This document shows, piece by piece, positions 1-16,971 of a DNA stretch of 64,000 nt. Numbering within the stretch: the stretch's first letter is position 1; each line of letters opens with the position of its first letter. The notes beneath the pieces were generated by a model that was not told the origin of the DNA, did not search any database, and saw only the letters and a list, made by a program, of their open reading frames with translations. Location of the stretch: assembly GCF_947623445.1 (NCBI RefSeq), contig NC_135247.1, positions 16,990,501 to 17,054,500 on the forward strand, written 5' to 3'. The DNA comes from Clavelina lepadiformis. Its lineage: Eukaryota > Chordata > Ascidiacea > Aplousobranchia > Clavelinidae. The translations under genes and the position numbers were made by a program.

Positions 1-2823
1 ACCCCAGATATATGGGACAGTATTTGAAACTTCAGTGACGTTTTCGGTTTGATAAGACTCATTCCTACTTTCGCGGCATAGACGAGCTCTAATGTATATA
101 TTTGTTTGGCTGTGCGTAAAAGGGCGGGCGGAGGTTGTTTGCTCAACTTTTCGACTCGGTATCAAGCAGCACTTCATTAAATCATATTATTGTCAGTTAG
201 TGATGGCAAAATGACAGAAAGGTTGCCGCCAGCACATTAAACAACGCTTACAGGTGTGTTGTAGGCTGTCAGTCAAAATCCACTTGAAGCAAGTCGATAG
301 GTGCGTAAGCAGACCTCAGTGTTTAATATCAATCCTTGCCTATTTTCATCGCATTACATATAGCAGCTGCCGAAACCGTTCAAATCATTTTGCGACCAAT
401 TCCGTAGCGTGAGGTTCAACCTGTAGGAAGAGGTTTGGAATAATCCCCGTGTTGTCTTTTTTACGCCACCGTGCGTGAGTATAAATAGCAAGTTAGGGGA
501 AATGCCAACGGCACTGAAGTTATACGGTACCTTATAAGAAAAAAACTTTACTTGCAACAGTTAAAGATGGTCGATAAAAGAAGTTCTTCCCATGATTTCT
601 ATGCGATTTAAACGCGATAAGAAGACAAACTTTCACATAGCCATAGATATAAAAGGACCATCTTTTATAAGGACAGTAGCAATTTTTATATTTTTTCTAA
701 TTTATAAACGTAGTTCCAATAAGGCTTCTTTGACAAAATGGCGACAAAGCAAAGCTGCAAAGTGACCTGTTAACAGTAGTTTTTGAGAGAAAACATTATT
801 TTGTGAAAAAGACTGCACACAGGCAACATCGTTTGTTTACAAGAGAAGTGAATCCGCGTAAGTTTATTGGTATCAATTTTTGCTGCTGATTTTTTTCGCG
901 GTTTAATTTGATTTTATTTGGCCAACCTTTGATAGTTTTCTAAATGTGATTCAAAATTTTGATTATAAAATAACACGAGTATTGTTTGATTCGGTTTAGT
1001 CCTTAAACTTGTCATCATCATCATCATCATCATGAAACGTTAAGAATAGCAAAATAGATTTAGATAACACCAAAGCAACGAAACATTTTAGTTAACTTTT
1101 TCGCCCTTAGTCTATTACAAGAAAACGGTTTTTTTGTTTCACGCAGACAAAACCTCAAACAAATCTACACCGGAAGCAGAAACGAGTTTTCGAACCTGTT
1201 TTAAAGGATATTTTCGGAAAATTAAACCAGAAACAAAGATGTTTAATACTGCTGAACCGAATTTATCCTGACCCAATAAATAAAAAGGAAACAACCAAAA
1301 ACGCAATTTTTCATCAAACTTTTTATGGCAGTGATCAGTTATTAAGTGCTTAACTTCGCCAAAAAATTATTGAAAACCTGTTATTCATTTTATTACCAAC
1401 TTGGCCTATATACATATTTTTAAACGTAAAACGTCTTACAATAAGACAGAATTAAATAAATTTCCCATAAGTTATAGTGTTATGTCGTCATTGGGCAAAG
1501 TAGCTCAACAAAATAGTGAGTAATTTGTGGTAATGCCATTCGAAGCGACAATTTAATACAATTCACACCCGAATAGAATCGGTAAAATGTAATTTTGTAG
1601 AGCTGTAACTGGTCATACATTTATTTCAAATGCCATTCGACACCCGGATATAAATTCTAAAGTATGAAACTTTTTTTATTTAGAAAACAATTTTAAGAAA
1701 ATGAAGCCTTAATGCTTCTGACAAATTTTGGAGAAAAAATTTTTAAATTGAAGCAAAAACGAAGCAATAGTTATCCCCAAATTATAAAAAGAAATAAAAT
1801 AAAGTAAAATTGGTTAAAATTTTGTAATAAATATATTTACAGGTTTTACGTTGTTTGTTTCGTGTACGTGGCGGCGACGAGTGAGGTACTTGTCACGTAG
1901 TACAAACGATACACAGGGGCAGTGCCCTCAGGATTGCTTAATACCTTATGTCATGAATTTAATGATATGTTTAATGACGTTTGAGCTACCTATAATGTAA
2001 ATCGAAATTTACGAGTTGAGATGTCCTGTTTGTATCGCTACCATACGAAACGAGCTCGTCTAACCAAACCCCGCGTAAATTTTCTGACGTTCCATCTCGT
2101 TTATTCGTTCAACATGTCCGAGTTAGGTCTGCATTTTACGACCGTGTAAACATAACATGGGTAATTTAAGAGTCGTCCGCCGTCGAATTTAGAAGCGCGC
2201 CGGCTTTATGAACTTTTTACGGTTGCTCGCGTATTTTTATTTACGATTGCAAACAGAAGCCGCGTTTATCAAAACGCGAAATACAGCCATAAACTTAAGT
2301 TTTGGCTCCTTTGATGGGAGAGACGTTACGCTGTCAAATAAAAACGAGACTAAAGTGTGTTTGTGTGAGTATTTTAAGCCTCGTAAACATTGTCTTGTGT
2401 CTCCAAGAGCTGACATATATTCTAGCCACGTAATTATTCCAAGACAGTTTATATAGAACCCAGATAAATTTTCTTCACAATTTGAGCCTATTTAACAGTT
2501 TTAGGAACACAGACGATTTCTTTCGAAAGGTAAATTTTTTTGACATATCTGAATTATTTAAAATTGGCTTGACTTTACAAAAACTTCCCCAGAAATGTGG
2601 AACCGATAAATTTAGTTTAACCTTTTAAAAGTTCGCCATCTGCAAACTTACACACATAAAACGAACTAAATTTTAATAGCAAAAGGTGAATGACCTCGAA
2701 TTTGTGACGTGTTTCTTGACCAACCAGTTGAAAAACTTTTAATGTTACGTTTAACGCAGAGTCAGTAGAAGTTTGTAGCGCGATTTGAATTTAAAGAGAA
2801 ACTGAGTTGTAATACGTTCTGTC
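1..2823. other. non-coding region upstream of Osr
   Basis: No coding exon is recognisable on either strand. The open frames here are short, unspliced and lack known motifs. The sequence is AT-rich, with a short ATC trinucleotide run near 1011-1032. It lies directly 5' of the Osr start codon and presumably holds its promoter and 5' untranslated region, but I cannot point to a convincing TATA box or named regulatory site. Confidence 0.5.
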
Positions 2824-6008
<3,185 letters not shown>

Positions 6009-7469
6009 AAGCATCCAACAGAAACAGCCACATCCTGTTTCGAGCGAGGCTAAAATTGAGAATAAACGCTCGGTCCCACTTTCGAAGAGAACGTTGCCAG
6101 GAGCAGCCTTTTTGACTAAAAATTTCTTCGTTTGTACTTCTTGGAAAATGTTACGTTTCCCGCGTATTTGTAACGCATTGCACTAAATCTCGTTTTTTAT
6201 TTGCACGTTTCGATGTTCTGGCTTCCTGTGAATACTAATACGTTTAGTAATAATAGATTGGCAATGACGTTGAGCCCAGACTAACACAGCAAGCTTGCTT
6301 TCTTAATAACAAGCAATGGATGTGAAGGTAATCAATTTACGATGGCAGACAAAGACGTAATATCCATTACGTCATATGGCGGAAACGAAAACATAAATGG
6401 ACCTAAACTTCTTTGTGTCCATTTAGCTCGAGTCAAGAAAAAACACGCGCTATTCAGTATTGGTTTCAGTTCTGCAGTTATCAGTTGCTAGATGGGCGCA
6501 ACTTTATTAGAAAGAATCATTGAACATTCTCTTTTAAGTGAAGTGCTACGAGAAGAGCTAGAATGACCAACAGCACTTCAACATCACTTAGTGCTAAACG
6601 TTCAGTGCCACTTAAAGGTAACTTTTCCTGTGTGTAAGGTAATGAGTAAACCAACGAAAGAAGTGATTTACGATAGGAGACAACCTACAAACTTTGAAGC
6701 CAAATTAAATCTCTGGCAGATTAGTTTGTGTATAACTACACTGTATTTCTTCAACTATAAAGTTGACACGAAATGTTATTATTTCCATAAAAGCACTGAT
6801 ATTCTAATCTAGAGGAAATTGTGTACAAAAACAACTTACACGATAAGTTTAAATAGAACCATAAATCACACCAAATATCGCTCCAACCACTGTAGTTAAA
6901 GCACAAAATCAATTCTCAAAAGCAAACCTTGTCTCACGCATTTACTACTTAGAACACATAAATGGTTACTTGATAATATCTGGCATGGTTGTCAATAGCC
7001 ACATATTAATCTTGGCCATAGAGTTTCCAATAAAAATTCCACGATACTGTACAAAAAATTTTGAGAAAAGCTTATTAACTGGCAACACGAACAATATATA
7101 CCATTTAAACTTATGGGTTTCCAAAGTGTCCCCTGGAGATGCCATGCAGAAAAAAAGTATGTTTACTACTGTTGCCCGATTACTTTAATACTTGAAATCT
7201 GTGAATACAAAACAACACATTTCAAAACACGTTAATATTGAACACAATAGGAATGAGTAAAGACTATGTACCTGTCACAAATACACTGGAAATCAAGACA
7301 ATAAGCCTGCCATGATATTGCTGCAGTGTGCGCAAAAAGCAGCATGATAAATATATGGCATTGCAAGCATACCTTTAATTACTCAGTCGAACGTTAATTA
7401 GTAATTTACGTAAAATAATTCATGCATTATCTAAACATTTATAAGGTTTGTGAAAGCATACAAAGGTAA
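6009..7469. other. convergent intergenic region between Osr and MOB4
   Basis: The 3' ends of Osr (+) and MOB4 (-) face each other here. AATAAA at 6061-6066 is a possible Osr polyadenylation signal. Small open frames at 6591-6812 and 6970-7188 have no recognisable domain and look like chance. Confidence 0.45.
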
Positions 7470-10162
7470 TTAGATCTCTTCTTCTTTGTAAACGGTTTGC
7501 TCATCAATCATTTCAGATGAGGAATTAGTTTCATTCTCATCAACACTTTTGCTTTGCATTAGCTCAACAAATATCACAGTTTCATCCAATGTCTTTGGGT
7601 CTTCAACCTCTGTACTCTTTTCATCTTCGTGAGATGTTGCACCACTAGTATCAGCCTCCATGGACTGCAAAGATTCATTCTGTAAATTTTCCTTCGACGG
7701 TTTAAGGGTGGCAAAATTTGGATTGGTTGAGTATGAAAAATCATCGACTAAATCAGCACCATCATCGTCGATATCATCATCTTCTGCTGCATCCAGACCA
7801 GGAGGAATTTCAAATCCGACAATTTCTTCATCATTGTCCTCATCATCTGGACCTACTCCCTCTGGAAGATCAAGAAAACTTGCTATTCCGGTTGAAACTG
7901 GTTTTGACGTCGGCTTTTTAGCAATCGAGTAATTCACAGATGGTACAATTTCCACTGAATTGTTGTTGGATGTGTTTCCAGAGGAAGAATCATCAAGAAT
8001 GGGGACGATCAGGTTATCCTGAGACATCAGATTGTACTTGATGACAAACAAAGTGAACCGTTTGCAAAGGCAAGTTTCATTCTAAACGTACAAAAAGCAG
8101 CAAAATTTAGTAGCAGAATGGTGGAATTATTTTGCGCTTGTGTGGGTCATGTGTGTAGAACTGCACAGTACAGTGCCAAGAGTGAATTAAATAAAATCTA
8201 CAAAAAGATCATATTGCCTTTCAGTGGGACATATTTCTAATTATGGAATTTATTACCATAGCCGCTGAAAAACTTTAAATAAATTAAACACACCTCGGCT
8301 TCGTCAAAGATCTGCCTGTGATGATAGTAAGCATGAGAAAAGATTCTGTAAACTCTTCGACAAACTGATCCAAGTTTGGCCACAGAGGATTCTTTGATGC
8401 TTACTCTATCAATATAAATTATAAGTTTTTGTATAAAAATATATTGCATGGATTACATAATGCTAAAATAGGGAGTTGATGTGTGCCTGAACTAAAGTTA
8501 TCAATAATAATCCTAACACGTATTTCATTTTCAATGGTCAAGTTGTTTTTCATTTAAAGATAAATTATTCAGTCAAGATATCTAACTAATGCAGGTAAAC
8601 ATAATAAGTTCACTGACAAAAACTTGAGGTACCCAACCAAATTAAACGAATAAATTATCATCTTTAACGGTATAATCCAGCACCTGCTTGGGAAGTACTT
8701 GTTATTGTTGAGCAAGCATGCAGCACCATCTAGTGTGTGTCTGGTGTAATCTATGGCGGGGCATTCTTTGGGAGTCTTGTGAGCAGCACAAAGAAATATC
8801 CACTGTTCGGTGGCAGTCATTTGTGAGCATGTGTCAGGTGTACACTCAGCCTGCAGTCTGACAGCAAGCCCATTTAGCTCCAAACAAAATTGCCTGCAAA
8901 ATTTTAAGCCCTTTTACTTGATGAACATGCAGTTTTTGTTAAGTATTTTATATTAGCACTAACTTGTTTAAATAACCTTGTTAAATATCTTTTTTTAATA
9001 CAAAGGTCTCACAAAACATTGTCAATTGTAGCATGAGAAGTGTGCATACCTTAGATGTTCATATTTCCAAACGCCTTCATCCTGACCAGGTGGTATAGAT
9101 AATATTTTTTCAGTGTTAGTATAGTCTTGTCTGATGGTTTGCTGAATATACTGTTGAACCGCTAGCGTACTGTCCATATCATCAAATTTATGCTCAGCCC
9201 ATTTATAAAAATCCTAAAGCCAAAATATTTTAAGACCTCATTAATACATCGAAAATCATAGAAGTATATGTGATGTCTGTATATAAAATGTGCTGCTTTA
9301 CATGTGCTTAATAATTTTTATGCAACTCGTATGGTATATACAGGATGTTCACAGAATCTTCAGACAATTTATAATACTATATATCGTTTTTTTAAGTGTT
9401 TAGGGATACGCAAACACCCTGTATAAAATATATATGTTAAAATATGAAAATTGACACAATAAAACATTTTACTAGAATACAACAGAGGCGTCATGATATA
9501 AATGGATCATATCCTACACAAATGGATATATTAAACCTAATACTGTGTACAGTAATGGGAGGAAACCAGAAATTTAATTTAAGCTATTGTACAGGGTTAC
9601 ACATATTAAGGATGCAATGCAACGATAAGAAAATTTGGTCTAATACTCAACCATTTAAATTGCCCATTAATCATATATATGTATTTAAAGCTTGGTTAAA
9701 TGATCATAACTTTTTTATCACAAATATATATATATACTTATTAAAAATTCAAACGAGACTGTATACGTATAATATTGTACAATACATAACGTCAATTGAT
9801 GCCTTGCAAAATTGCAGAATAATGTCTAGTTTGATGAAAACTACATAATTTAACATGTTCAGTTTGCTATGACAATTTGTATGTCATGGAAATCTTATAC
9901 ACAGCCAATCATTTTTAATGCCGATGAAGGATTAATTGACTAAAAAGGTTATACTCATCAATTCATAAAATGACTGGTCACTAATTATTTACCGTTTAAG
10001 TTGCGTTAATTATAATACATGCAGATATAGATGTATAAACCATAGCTACAGCAATAAAACTAAATATATAGCAAACCTGGATGGACCTACCTCAATTTTT
10101 GTTCCAGGAGGATTCCTGCATACACCATATTGAGGATTCATTACTGTTGAGCTAGAAACCAT
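7470..10162 (-). CDS. mob4: MOB4/phocein (striatin-complex MOB protein) with a long acidic C-terminal extension
   Basis: Phocein is the MOB-family subunit of STRIPAK phosphatase-kinase complexes in the cytoplasm. Five coding exons read on the minus strand: 10162-10091, 9213-9050, 8893-8684, 8405-8294 and 8081-7470. All phases agree, giving 389 residues. The core is almost invariant: [73 protein letters not shown] and the ending [14 protein letters not shown]. The MOB zinc-site cysteines (CTPDTC) and histidines (SHAYYHH) are present. Vertebrate phocein stops soon after this ending at about 225 residues. Here the last exon stays open for roughly 165 more residues, rich in Asp, Glu and Ser. The N-terminus ([13 protein letters not shown]) differs from vertebrates but joins in phase to DFYKW. 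Confidence 0.93.
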
Positions 10163-13100
10163 CGCCAACCAAGTAAATGATTTAATGAGACTGTTACAGT
10201 CACAGTCAGTTATAGTTGCATATTTAAAAAATAAAATTCCATTAAGATCTAAATAGATTTATAACAAAAAGTCAGTGGATTGCATGAGATAAGTATGAAA
10301 GTACATAAACTATATATATCTATATATTGTAACCACAACGTATATGTCCAACAGTTAGTAGGTTTATCCAACAGTGACTACTAACAATTTCCAGAAATGA
10401 AAGCTTTACACTGGTCCATTATATAAAAAGAAATGCTCTGTTGACTAATAATTGTAACCCAGATATATTGGGCAGTATTTTTCACCAGTACTGTACATGT
10501 GTGTTATATTGTACATAATGTAATAGGTATTGAATTCAAATGCAACAGATCTCATTACTACACTTTTGAATTAAAAATGTCCATAAATAAACGTATATGA
10601 GAACCCTGGTACACAAATTGTGACGCCATTTCGTTGTGCACTTCTGCACTAGAGCAACATATCAAAACCAAACAGAAATAATTAAACTATGAAACGACCA
10701 AATAACATTAAACTTTTTGTCATTTCTTGTATTTTTGGGTGCAAAATAAGACAGGATTAAAAAGACCATACATAGGCGCTTGGGTTTAGTGGTTGTGCTA
10801 AGAATTATTACATCATTATTTCTTTTCTATGAATCCATAACTCCTTTTTTAAGCCTTCAAGTCAAAGTGAATAAGTACAAGAGGTCTCAAATTTAATATC
10901 ATCAGTATTTTCGTGCAAGTTATAAGCCTTTGAGGCTTTATCACTTTTTCCTTGCACATTAGCACATGCTTTTACCTATTAACAAGTAGTAGTCGTTTTC
11001 ACTACACTAGGCCTTAATGGCAAAAAATAAAACGATTGATTGAATAAACGATTTCATGCTATAGTGTAAATGGAAACCCTATTGAAAAGTTTGCTTGCAG
11101 TTCGCCGGATAAATAGGCCAGCAAAAGAATACAAAAATTTGCACCACACCAATGAAATATACTGTAGCGGAAAGTGTGGCACCTGAACACATGATGTTCA
11201 TCAACGTGCATGCTCCTCAATGACAAAAAGAGCGTTACACCCGCTCCTCACTGAGAAAAAGAGCACGCTCTTTTTAACAATTCAAAGGTGAAAAAATATT
11301 CCTGTGGAAGAACCGAAAAGTCATCACATCAGGTGGTTACTTGTTAATTGCCTTCAGTTAGTCTTAAAGCAGTCTTCCTTTATTTCCAGTACAAAAATGG
11401 TCTCAAAGCAGTCCAATTTACATCTTCAATTTAACTTAATTTCTTTATGAAACGTCTTTCTATTTTGTGCTTTCGTAGTGTTATTTGTGCAAAAAAATAG
11501 CAACAAACGGATAGCCAAAAAATAGGAGCATGATCAGTTGATCACCCTCCAAATTTGAAAGAAAGAGCATCGCTCTTGCTGATTAACAGGAGTGCGTCCA
11601 TCTCCGGTTAAGCCAATAACTTTGTCTTTGCATTCTCGGTTTCTCGTCGAAAACTGCTATGAAGGTCTACTTGCCAGCAATATAGTAGACAAGTGTGGTA
11701 GACTACCTGAACGTGATTTATCAACTTACATGCCAAAATTTTATCTTCACATCGATTTATATTAAACCAACACAGACAAACTGGTTGTTGGAACCTCGAT
11801 TTATATAAAATAAACAAAGAAATCAGGCTTCAGTGCACACCATCAAGCCCAAAATTTGCGTCTTTGCACATACAATTTCTTGTTAATCACTGCCTTACTT
11901 TCCATTCCAGCTTTGTAGTCAGGATTATTAGGCTAGATGAAGGTGTGGCAACTATAGGAAGTAGATGCACATAAACACCGACAGATTCAGCTTATTCACT
12001 GCAGAGAAAATGATAAACTATAGGTACAGGCCTACAAGCGCCATCGCAATTAACTAAATAGGCAAGAATGTCACGTCAAATTTTAATTAGGCTATAGGCC
12101 TAAGCTAGCATATGCGCGGCGGAGTGGCGGGGAAAGCAATTTCCTGCGCTGAATAATTGACTGAAATAAGTTCTGCAATTGAGACTTTTTTAATTAGCCT
12201 ATAATAGTTAATACTTCGTTTTCTATATGTAAAATGTACAGGTACTTTCAGACTGTACATATGCATCAAAGCGTATTTCAAGCCAACTAGGCTATAAACC
12301 AGAAAACTTATTGATTTTGAGCGGATGGATTCGGTTGCCGGTCTTCTTACAGCAGAGAACGCTTCCCCGAGAAAGCCTGACTATGCAGTTCGGTACAAGC
12401 GTTTAATGCTCTTGGTATCAGCTAAAAATACAAATCAATAGAGACTTGTAGGCCTAGTAGATTTTTAGCCAACACTATTAGACTATTACCCCATTGCCGG
12501 CAGGACAGGACGGACTCTGGAATTCTGACTTAATCTTTGTAAAGAAAATAAAAATATTTAAGCTGAAACTTTTTACCTTACACCAAAGCTCTTCATCTGA
12601 AGTGATTCAAGTTATATAAAAAAATCTTGTTGAAAATATACTTAGCTAGGTTTATTCTTTCTTTTTAATATTTGATATAATTTTTAATATTTCTTGTTTT
12701 GATTTAGGTCACTGCAAATAAAAATATTTTTCCAGAACTTTACAGGTTGATAAAATTTTATTTATTTATATCCAGAAGATTTGTACATAAATATTTTTAA
12801 TTTACTTAGTTAATTAGTAAAATTGGTAAACTAAAACGTTTAAGAATGAGTTATTTCCAATGTATTATTTTCGATTTTTTTACATAAAAATCTTAATTTC
12901 GAACGCAACCAAGCACTTGCCAACGGATTTATTTGAACAGCAGCTAAGTCCTAGGAAACGAGAGAGCTCATTTATAGCTTGCTGGTGTTGTTTCGGTAAA
13001 GGCATACATGTATTACGCCATGGACCATTGCTGTACACCAGACGGAGAAATATGCTAGGCTGTGGCCACGGTTAAGTTTTTACCGAGTCGAAAATGGTAA

Positions 13101-13795
13101 TTGGTCTCCGATTAGGCATGCTGTGGTTGTGAACTTGTATACTACACCCTAAGAATGGTTAGTGTCAGAATTCTAAAAAAATTACTATGCCAATTTTGCT
13201 TTTGCCTCAATGTAGCTATGGTTTAGGTATGGCAGTTTTAGAATCCTTAATATTTGTTTATTTCTAACCGTATAGACTAATCGCATCTATTATTTTTTTG
13301 TTAAACAACGTACCTTGTCTTGTTAGCCTAGTTTATTTATTGTAAATCGGCATGAACGCACAACTAAGTTTGTTGTGCATATTGTGAAGTCTAGTGTGTG
13401 CTTACACTTTCCACTATTGCTTGTATATAGTTGGCTTACGTTAGTTGGTTTGTTGTGACATTAATGTCATGTAATACTTGTAGGGTAAAACAGCAATTCT
13501 GCGCCAGCAAATTCCACAGAAACAAGACCAGAGAAAACCAGCAGCTGGCATATCATACAAACTTTACAGTATAGGCTAGGGCACTAGAGTCCGAGTTGCT
13601 TCATGAAAATCGGGAACTGAGTACTATCTACTAGTACATAGTTATAGGCTATATATACATATATTGCAAAAGGCTGACAAGGTTCTATATTTTGCATCAA
13701 GACTAATTTTGAAACTAACCCATCTTTGCAACTGTTTAAAATTGTTCAGATTATTGTGATACGAGTCATAACCTATTGATATAAAACAAGCAAAA
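10163..13795. other. divergent intergenic region between MOB4 and the C7orf57-like gene
   Basis: No coding exon is supported. The region presumably holds the two divergent promoters. Around 11210-11600 there are several scattered copies of short GAGC/GCTC-rich words in both orientations, which look like the remains of a repeat, but I could not define ends or target duplications. Confidence 0.4.
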
Positions 13796-15398
13796 ATGGC
13801 AAGCGGTGATTCTATTCCAGCATCGTCGCAGATACCTGGGTTATCTCATGTTGAACCTGAAGAAGATTTGAAGTAAGTTTTGCTGGCTAATGTTTGCATT
13901 TCCTATATTTTTGACTGTGTCAAGATAACTTGGCATCACACTGGAAAGTTTGCAATGTGCAGCTGATTCGTCCTCCTCCTTTTTGCTCCTTGTGTAGCTA
14001 TGCACCATACTGGAAAGTAAGGCTGTTTTTACCAAGTAATCCTGCATGCACTCTTGAAAGTCTTTGTTTACTTATTATAATTTGGTGTTCATTTGTAACC
14101 ACTGTAGAAGTGTAAAACAATTGACATGATGATGTTGATGATCTCAGGCACGCCTAGGTCGCACTTTCTACCAGAGGCAATACTGATACATTCTTTACAG
14201 AAGTTGTGCTATTTACACCTGCTTGCTCATATTTAGACACACGCAAGACTCATTTATGATTCTTGCATAGGGAAGGTGGACAAGTGGTCACCCCTACTCA
14301 TTTTTAGAAAACACACCTACATTGCTCACTTTGCAAACTTTCCAGTCTGAACTAGATATTGACGCTGGGTTTTAAAGGTTACCTCATCCCCGCAAAATTG
14401 TTGATTTTGACTCACTTTTTTAATTTAATTTTAACAACATTGTTGTCGTAGCTTCTTTTTCAAACTAACCACATGGGTAAATATAAAAATTTCTCAGCCT
14501 CGGTATAATATTGCATTATATGTCTTTCATCCAAATGAATTAATTCATGTGTGAATGTACCATTAGTTGTTACTTAGGTCTATACTTTATTTATTTAGGA
14601 GGCAAAACTATATTCGAGAATCCGACTCCGAATACGTTAAACTTGCCAAGCAAGGTGGCGCAAAAGATCTTTTATCAATTCCAAACGTACGTTTTGTTTT
14701 GGCTTGCAAGCAAATTTCTTACAAGTCAATCTGTTTGTAGAAACGTTTTTTGATAATTTAAACTAAAATGCGCTTTAACAAATTTTTAAATTGCTAAGTT
14801 ATGCTTATGAATCTGAATGCTAGTTACATTTTAATCTCATATAGTAGGCCTTTTGTAGTATGTACCTGAATATAATATACGTAAAACTTCCAGGTGGAGA
14901 GAAGCAACAAGCCAGTGGATTATCCCAAGTCAGATTGGTTCGGCCACCACCAAATGGAGAAGTCTGACCAAGAGAAAATGTAAATATGTATTTTCCAGGT
15001 ATCTGATGCAAAGCGTTTTGGTTTTGCTTGCTGCCTGCTTTGAAATCAGTTGCACAGGAAAAGCATACCGCGCAATCTAGTCAACTAGTTAGAATCCCAC
15101 TGCTAAAGAGCACATTATCAAAAACCCTTGGCACCTCCAACGTTAATATTTGCTTCTTAGATTGTTAGAGAAAAAGTGGAAAGCTCCCGACTACATGACA
15201 TACGAAAAGAAACCTGGTAATGGAGCGGCTAAGATTCCTGCATCGGAGGGAGGCAAACCCCCTCCTCTTACAGCCCGCGAAGAGAGGCTGCTTATTCAGG
15301 CAAAGTACCAGAAGCGTGAGGTGCCGTATCAGTCGGACAACCTGAGCTTCTGGGAACGAAAAGATGAGCCACGAAGACCAAACAACTTTCGCAAGTGA
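13796..15398 (+). CDS. C7orf57-like protein
   Basis: Four coding exons fit by phase: 13796-13872, 14599-14686, 14894-14979 and 15161-15398, giving 162 residues. The N-terminal part carries SQIPGLSHVE followed by ESDSEYVKLAKQGGAKDLL. From memory this matches the conserved segment of vertebrate C7orf57, an uncharacterised protein. A later WKAPDYMTYE resembles that protein's PDYMVHE region. The C-terminus is charged and proline-rich (PPPLTAREERLLIQ, FWERKDEPRRP). There is no signal peptide, membrane segment or catalytic motif. The protein is shorter than I remember for the vertebrate member. Function is unknown. The main uncertainty is whether extra exons were missed. Confidence 0.65.
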
Positions 15399-16611
15399 AG
15401 TTCTGAACATACAACATTGTAATGGTTCGTTTGCAAGGCATACATCTCACATAATCATATGTAACTGTTAAATTGTTTCATCCACTTCTACCAGATTGGT
15501 GCTTTTACTATTTGCCTCTTAAAACGCATTCAACAGTTATTGCAATGCACATTATTTTTGGAAGCCATTTTTTTGTTTTTTTTTGATAGTAATTTTGTTT
15601 TCTAAAGATGTGTATTGCACAATAAAGTTTAAACTCATATTTTTTTAGCAACAGCGCTACACCCACTGTGTTTATTATACACTTTCTGGTATTGTCGCCT
15701 TGGTACTGTGAATAACTTTTTAACAGTTTTGATGTTTTTGCTTGCTTTGTTGTAGTTTCGCTTGATTGTGATAAAAACATTCCTCTACTGGAATTTTATT
15801 TTGGCATCCAACTGCTGCAATTGTTAGAAAGAGACCGATCTTTTTGTTCCAGATCTTTACACGTAAACGCGAACACAAACATGCCTTGTAACTGTACTGA
15901 AATGGAAAACTAAGGCAAAGTGAAAGAAGAACTTTATTAACTCGAAGTAGTAGGCCGATTAAGTTACTTCGACTTATCCGTAAAATTAAAGCAAATATAG
16001 TTATCAAAATGCTACTGCTGATAATGCATGCATTTTTTTGCAAACAATGAATCGCATATTTTCATGGGCAGTTTTTCGCAAAAATATGTTTGATATAAAA
16101 ACACATACAATGTTGTAATAGTAAGTTATTGATAAAACTTAATTAATAGTGCTAATTTAGCACTGGTAATATCCGACTGTTACTGCCATTTATACCTATA
16201 GTGCAGTGTTCACCATACTAACCGCTAGACAGCAACAAGACACCGTCATTCATTTGCCTAAAAAAGTCCACTGTGTTCTTCATTTTTTTACAGTTGGTGT
16301 TTTTTAAAGTCGTCGTTCAGACAAATTGGCATACAGACGCTGCTCAAAGATGTCCCTTCATACAAACACATACCTGTGCTTCGGCGCATATTATTTTCAA
16401 TGAAATTCAAGTTAGCGTCACGTTCAGCAAATAAGTCATAGCGGAATGCCTTTTAATGTGCAATATGGGCTAGCCTACTGCAGCATCCTCACCTAGATCA
16501 GCCTTAATTTGAATCACTAAAAATTTTCGAAGTCACCTTACAAAATTGCATGCTATAGATTAGAACCTTTTTGTACAATGCTAATAGCTATTACAGTCGT
16601 ACGGGTATAGT
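15399..16611. other. intergenic, no gene seen
   Basis: AT-rich sequence following the C7orf57-like stop codon. An AATAAA-like word occurs near 15621. Minus-strand open frames at 15508-16043 are AT-rich, have no splice support and no recognisable domain. Confidence 0.4.
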
Positions 16612-16963
16612 CAGGGTTGCCATACCGTCCTTATTTATAAGATTTGTCCTTATTTTAAAGATCCGTGTCTTAGAAAATATGTTTGTCCTTATTTCTAAGA
16701 AATGTCCTTATTTTCACTTTCGTCCTTATTTTTAGGGCGGAGGTGGGCACTTTTGTCCTTATTTTGGGCATTTTGTCACCTTACGATACCATTTTGTACC
16801 AAAGAGATACCAAAATTATGAACATGCAGATAGTGTCTTGTTTTTTTTTTTTTTTTTTTTAGGAACATTGGTTGCTTACTCTTGTTGTACACTGTTTAAG
16901 GTGGTATTCCTCGTTCGTTTTCTAGTCGTCCTTATTTTTGAGTTGAGACTGATGGCAACCCTG
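16612..16963. mobile_element. hAT-type non-autonomous element (MITE)
   Basis: The ends are inverted repeats: CAGGGTTGCCAT at 16612 and ATGGCAACCCTG ending at 16963. A perfect 8-bp direct repeat, GGTATAGT, flanks the element (16604-16611 and 16964-16971). An 8-bp target duplication with CAGGG-type ends is typical of hAT transposons. The 352-bp interior has no transposase frame. It contains several copies of GTCCTTATTT and a run of about 20 T at 16841-16860. Confidence 0.9.
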
Positions 16964-16971
16964 GGTATAGT

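Noticed and set aside
9444-9848. 134-residue open frame on the + strand
   Set aside because: It lies in a MOB4 intron on the opposite strand, is very AT-rich and has no recognisable domain.
11150-11600. GAGC/GCTC-rich words suggesting a repeat or CRISPR-like array
   Set aside because: Spacing and sequence are irregular, there are no defined ends, and CRISPR arrays are not expected in an animal nuclear genome.
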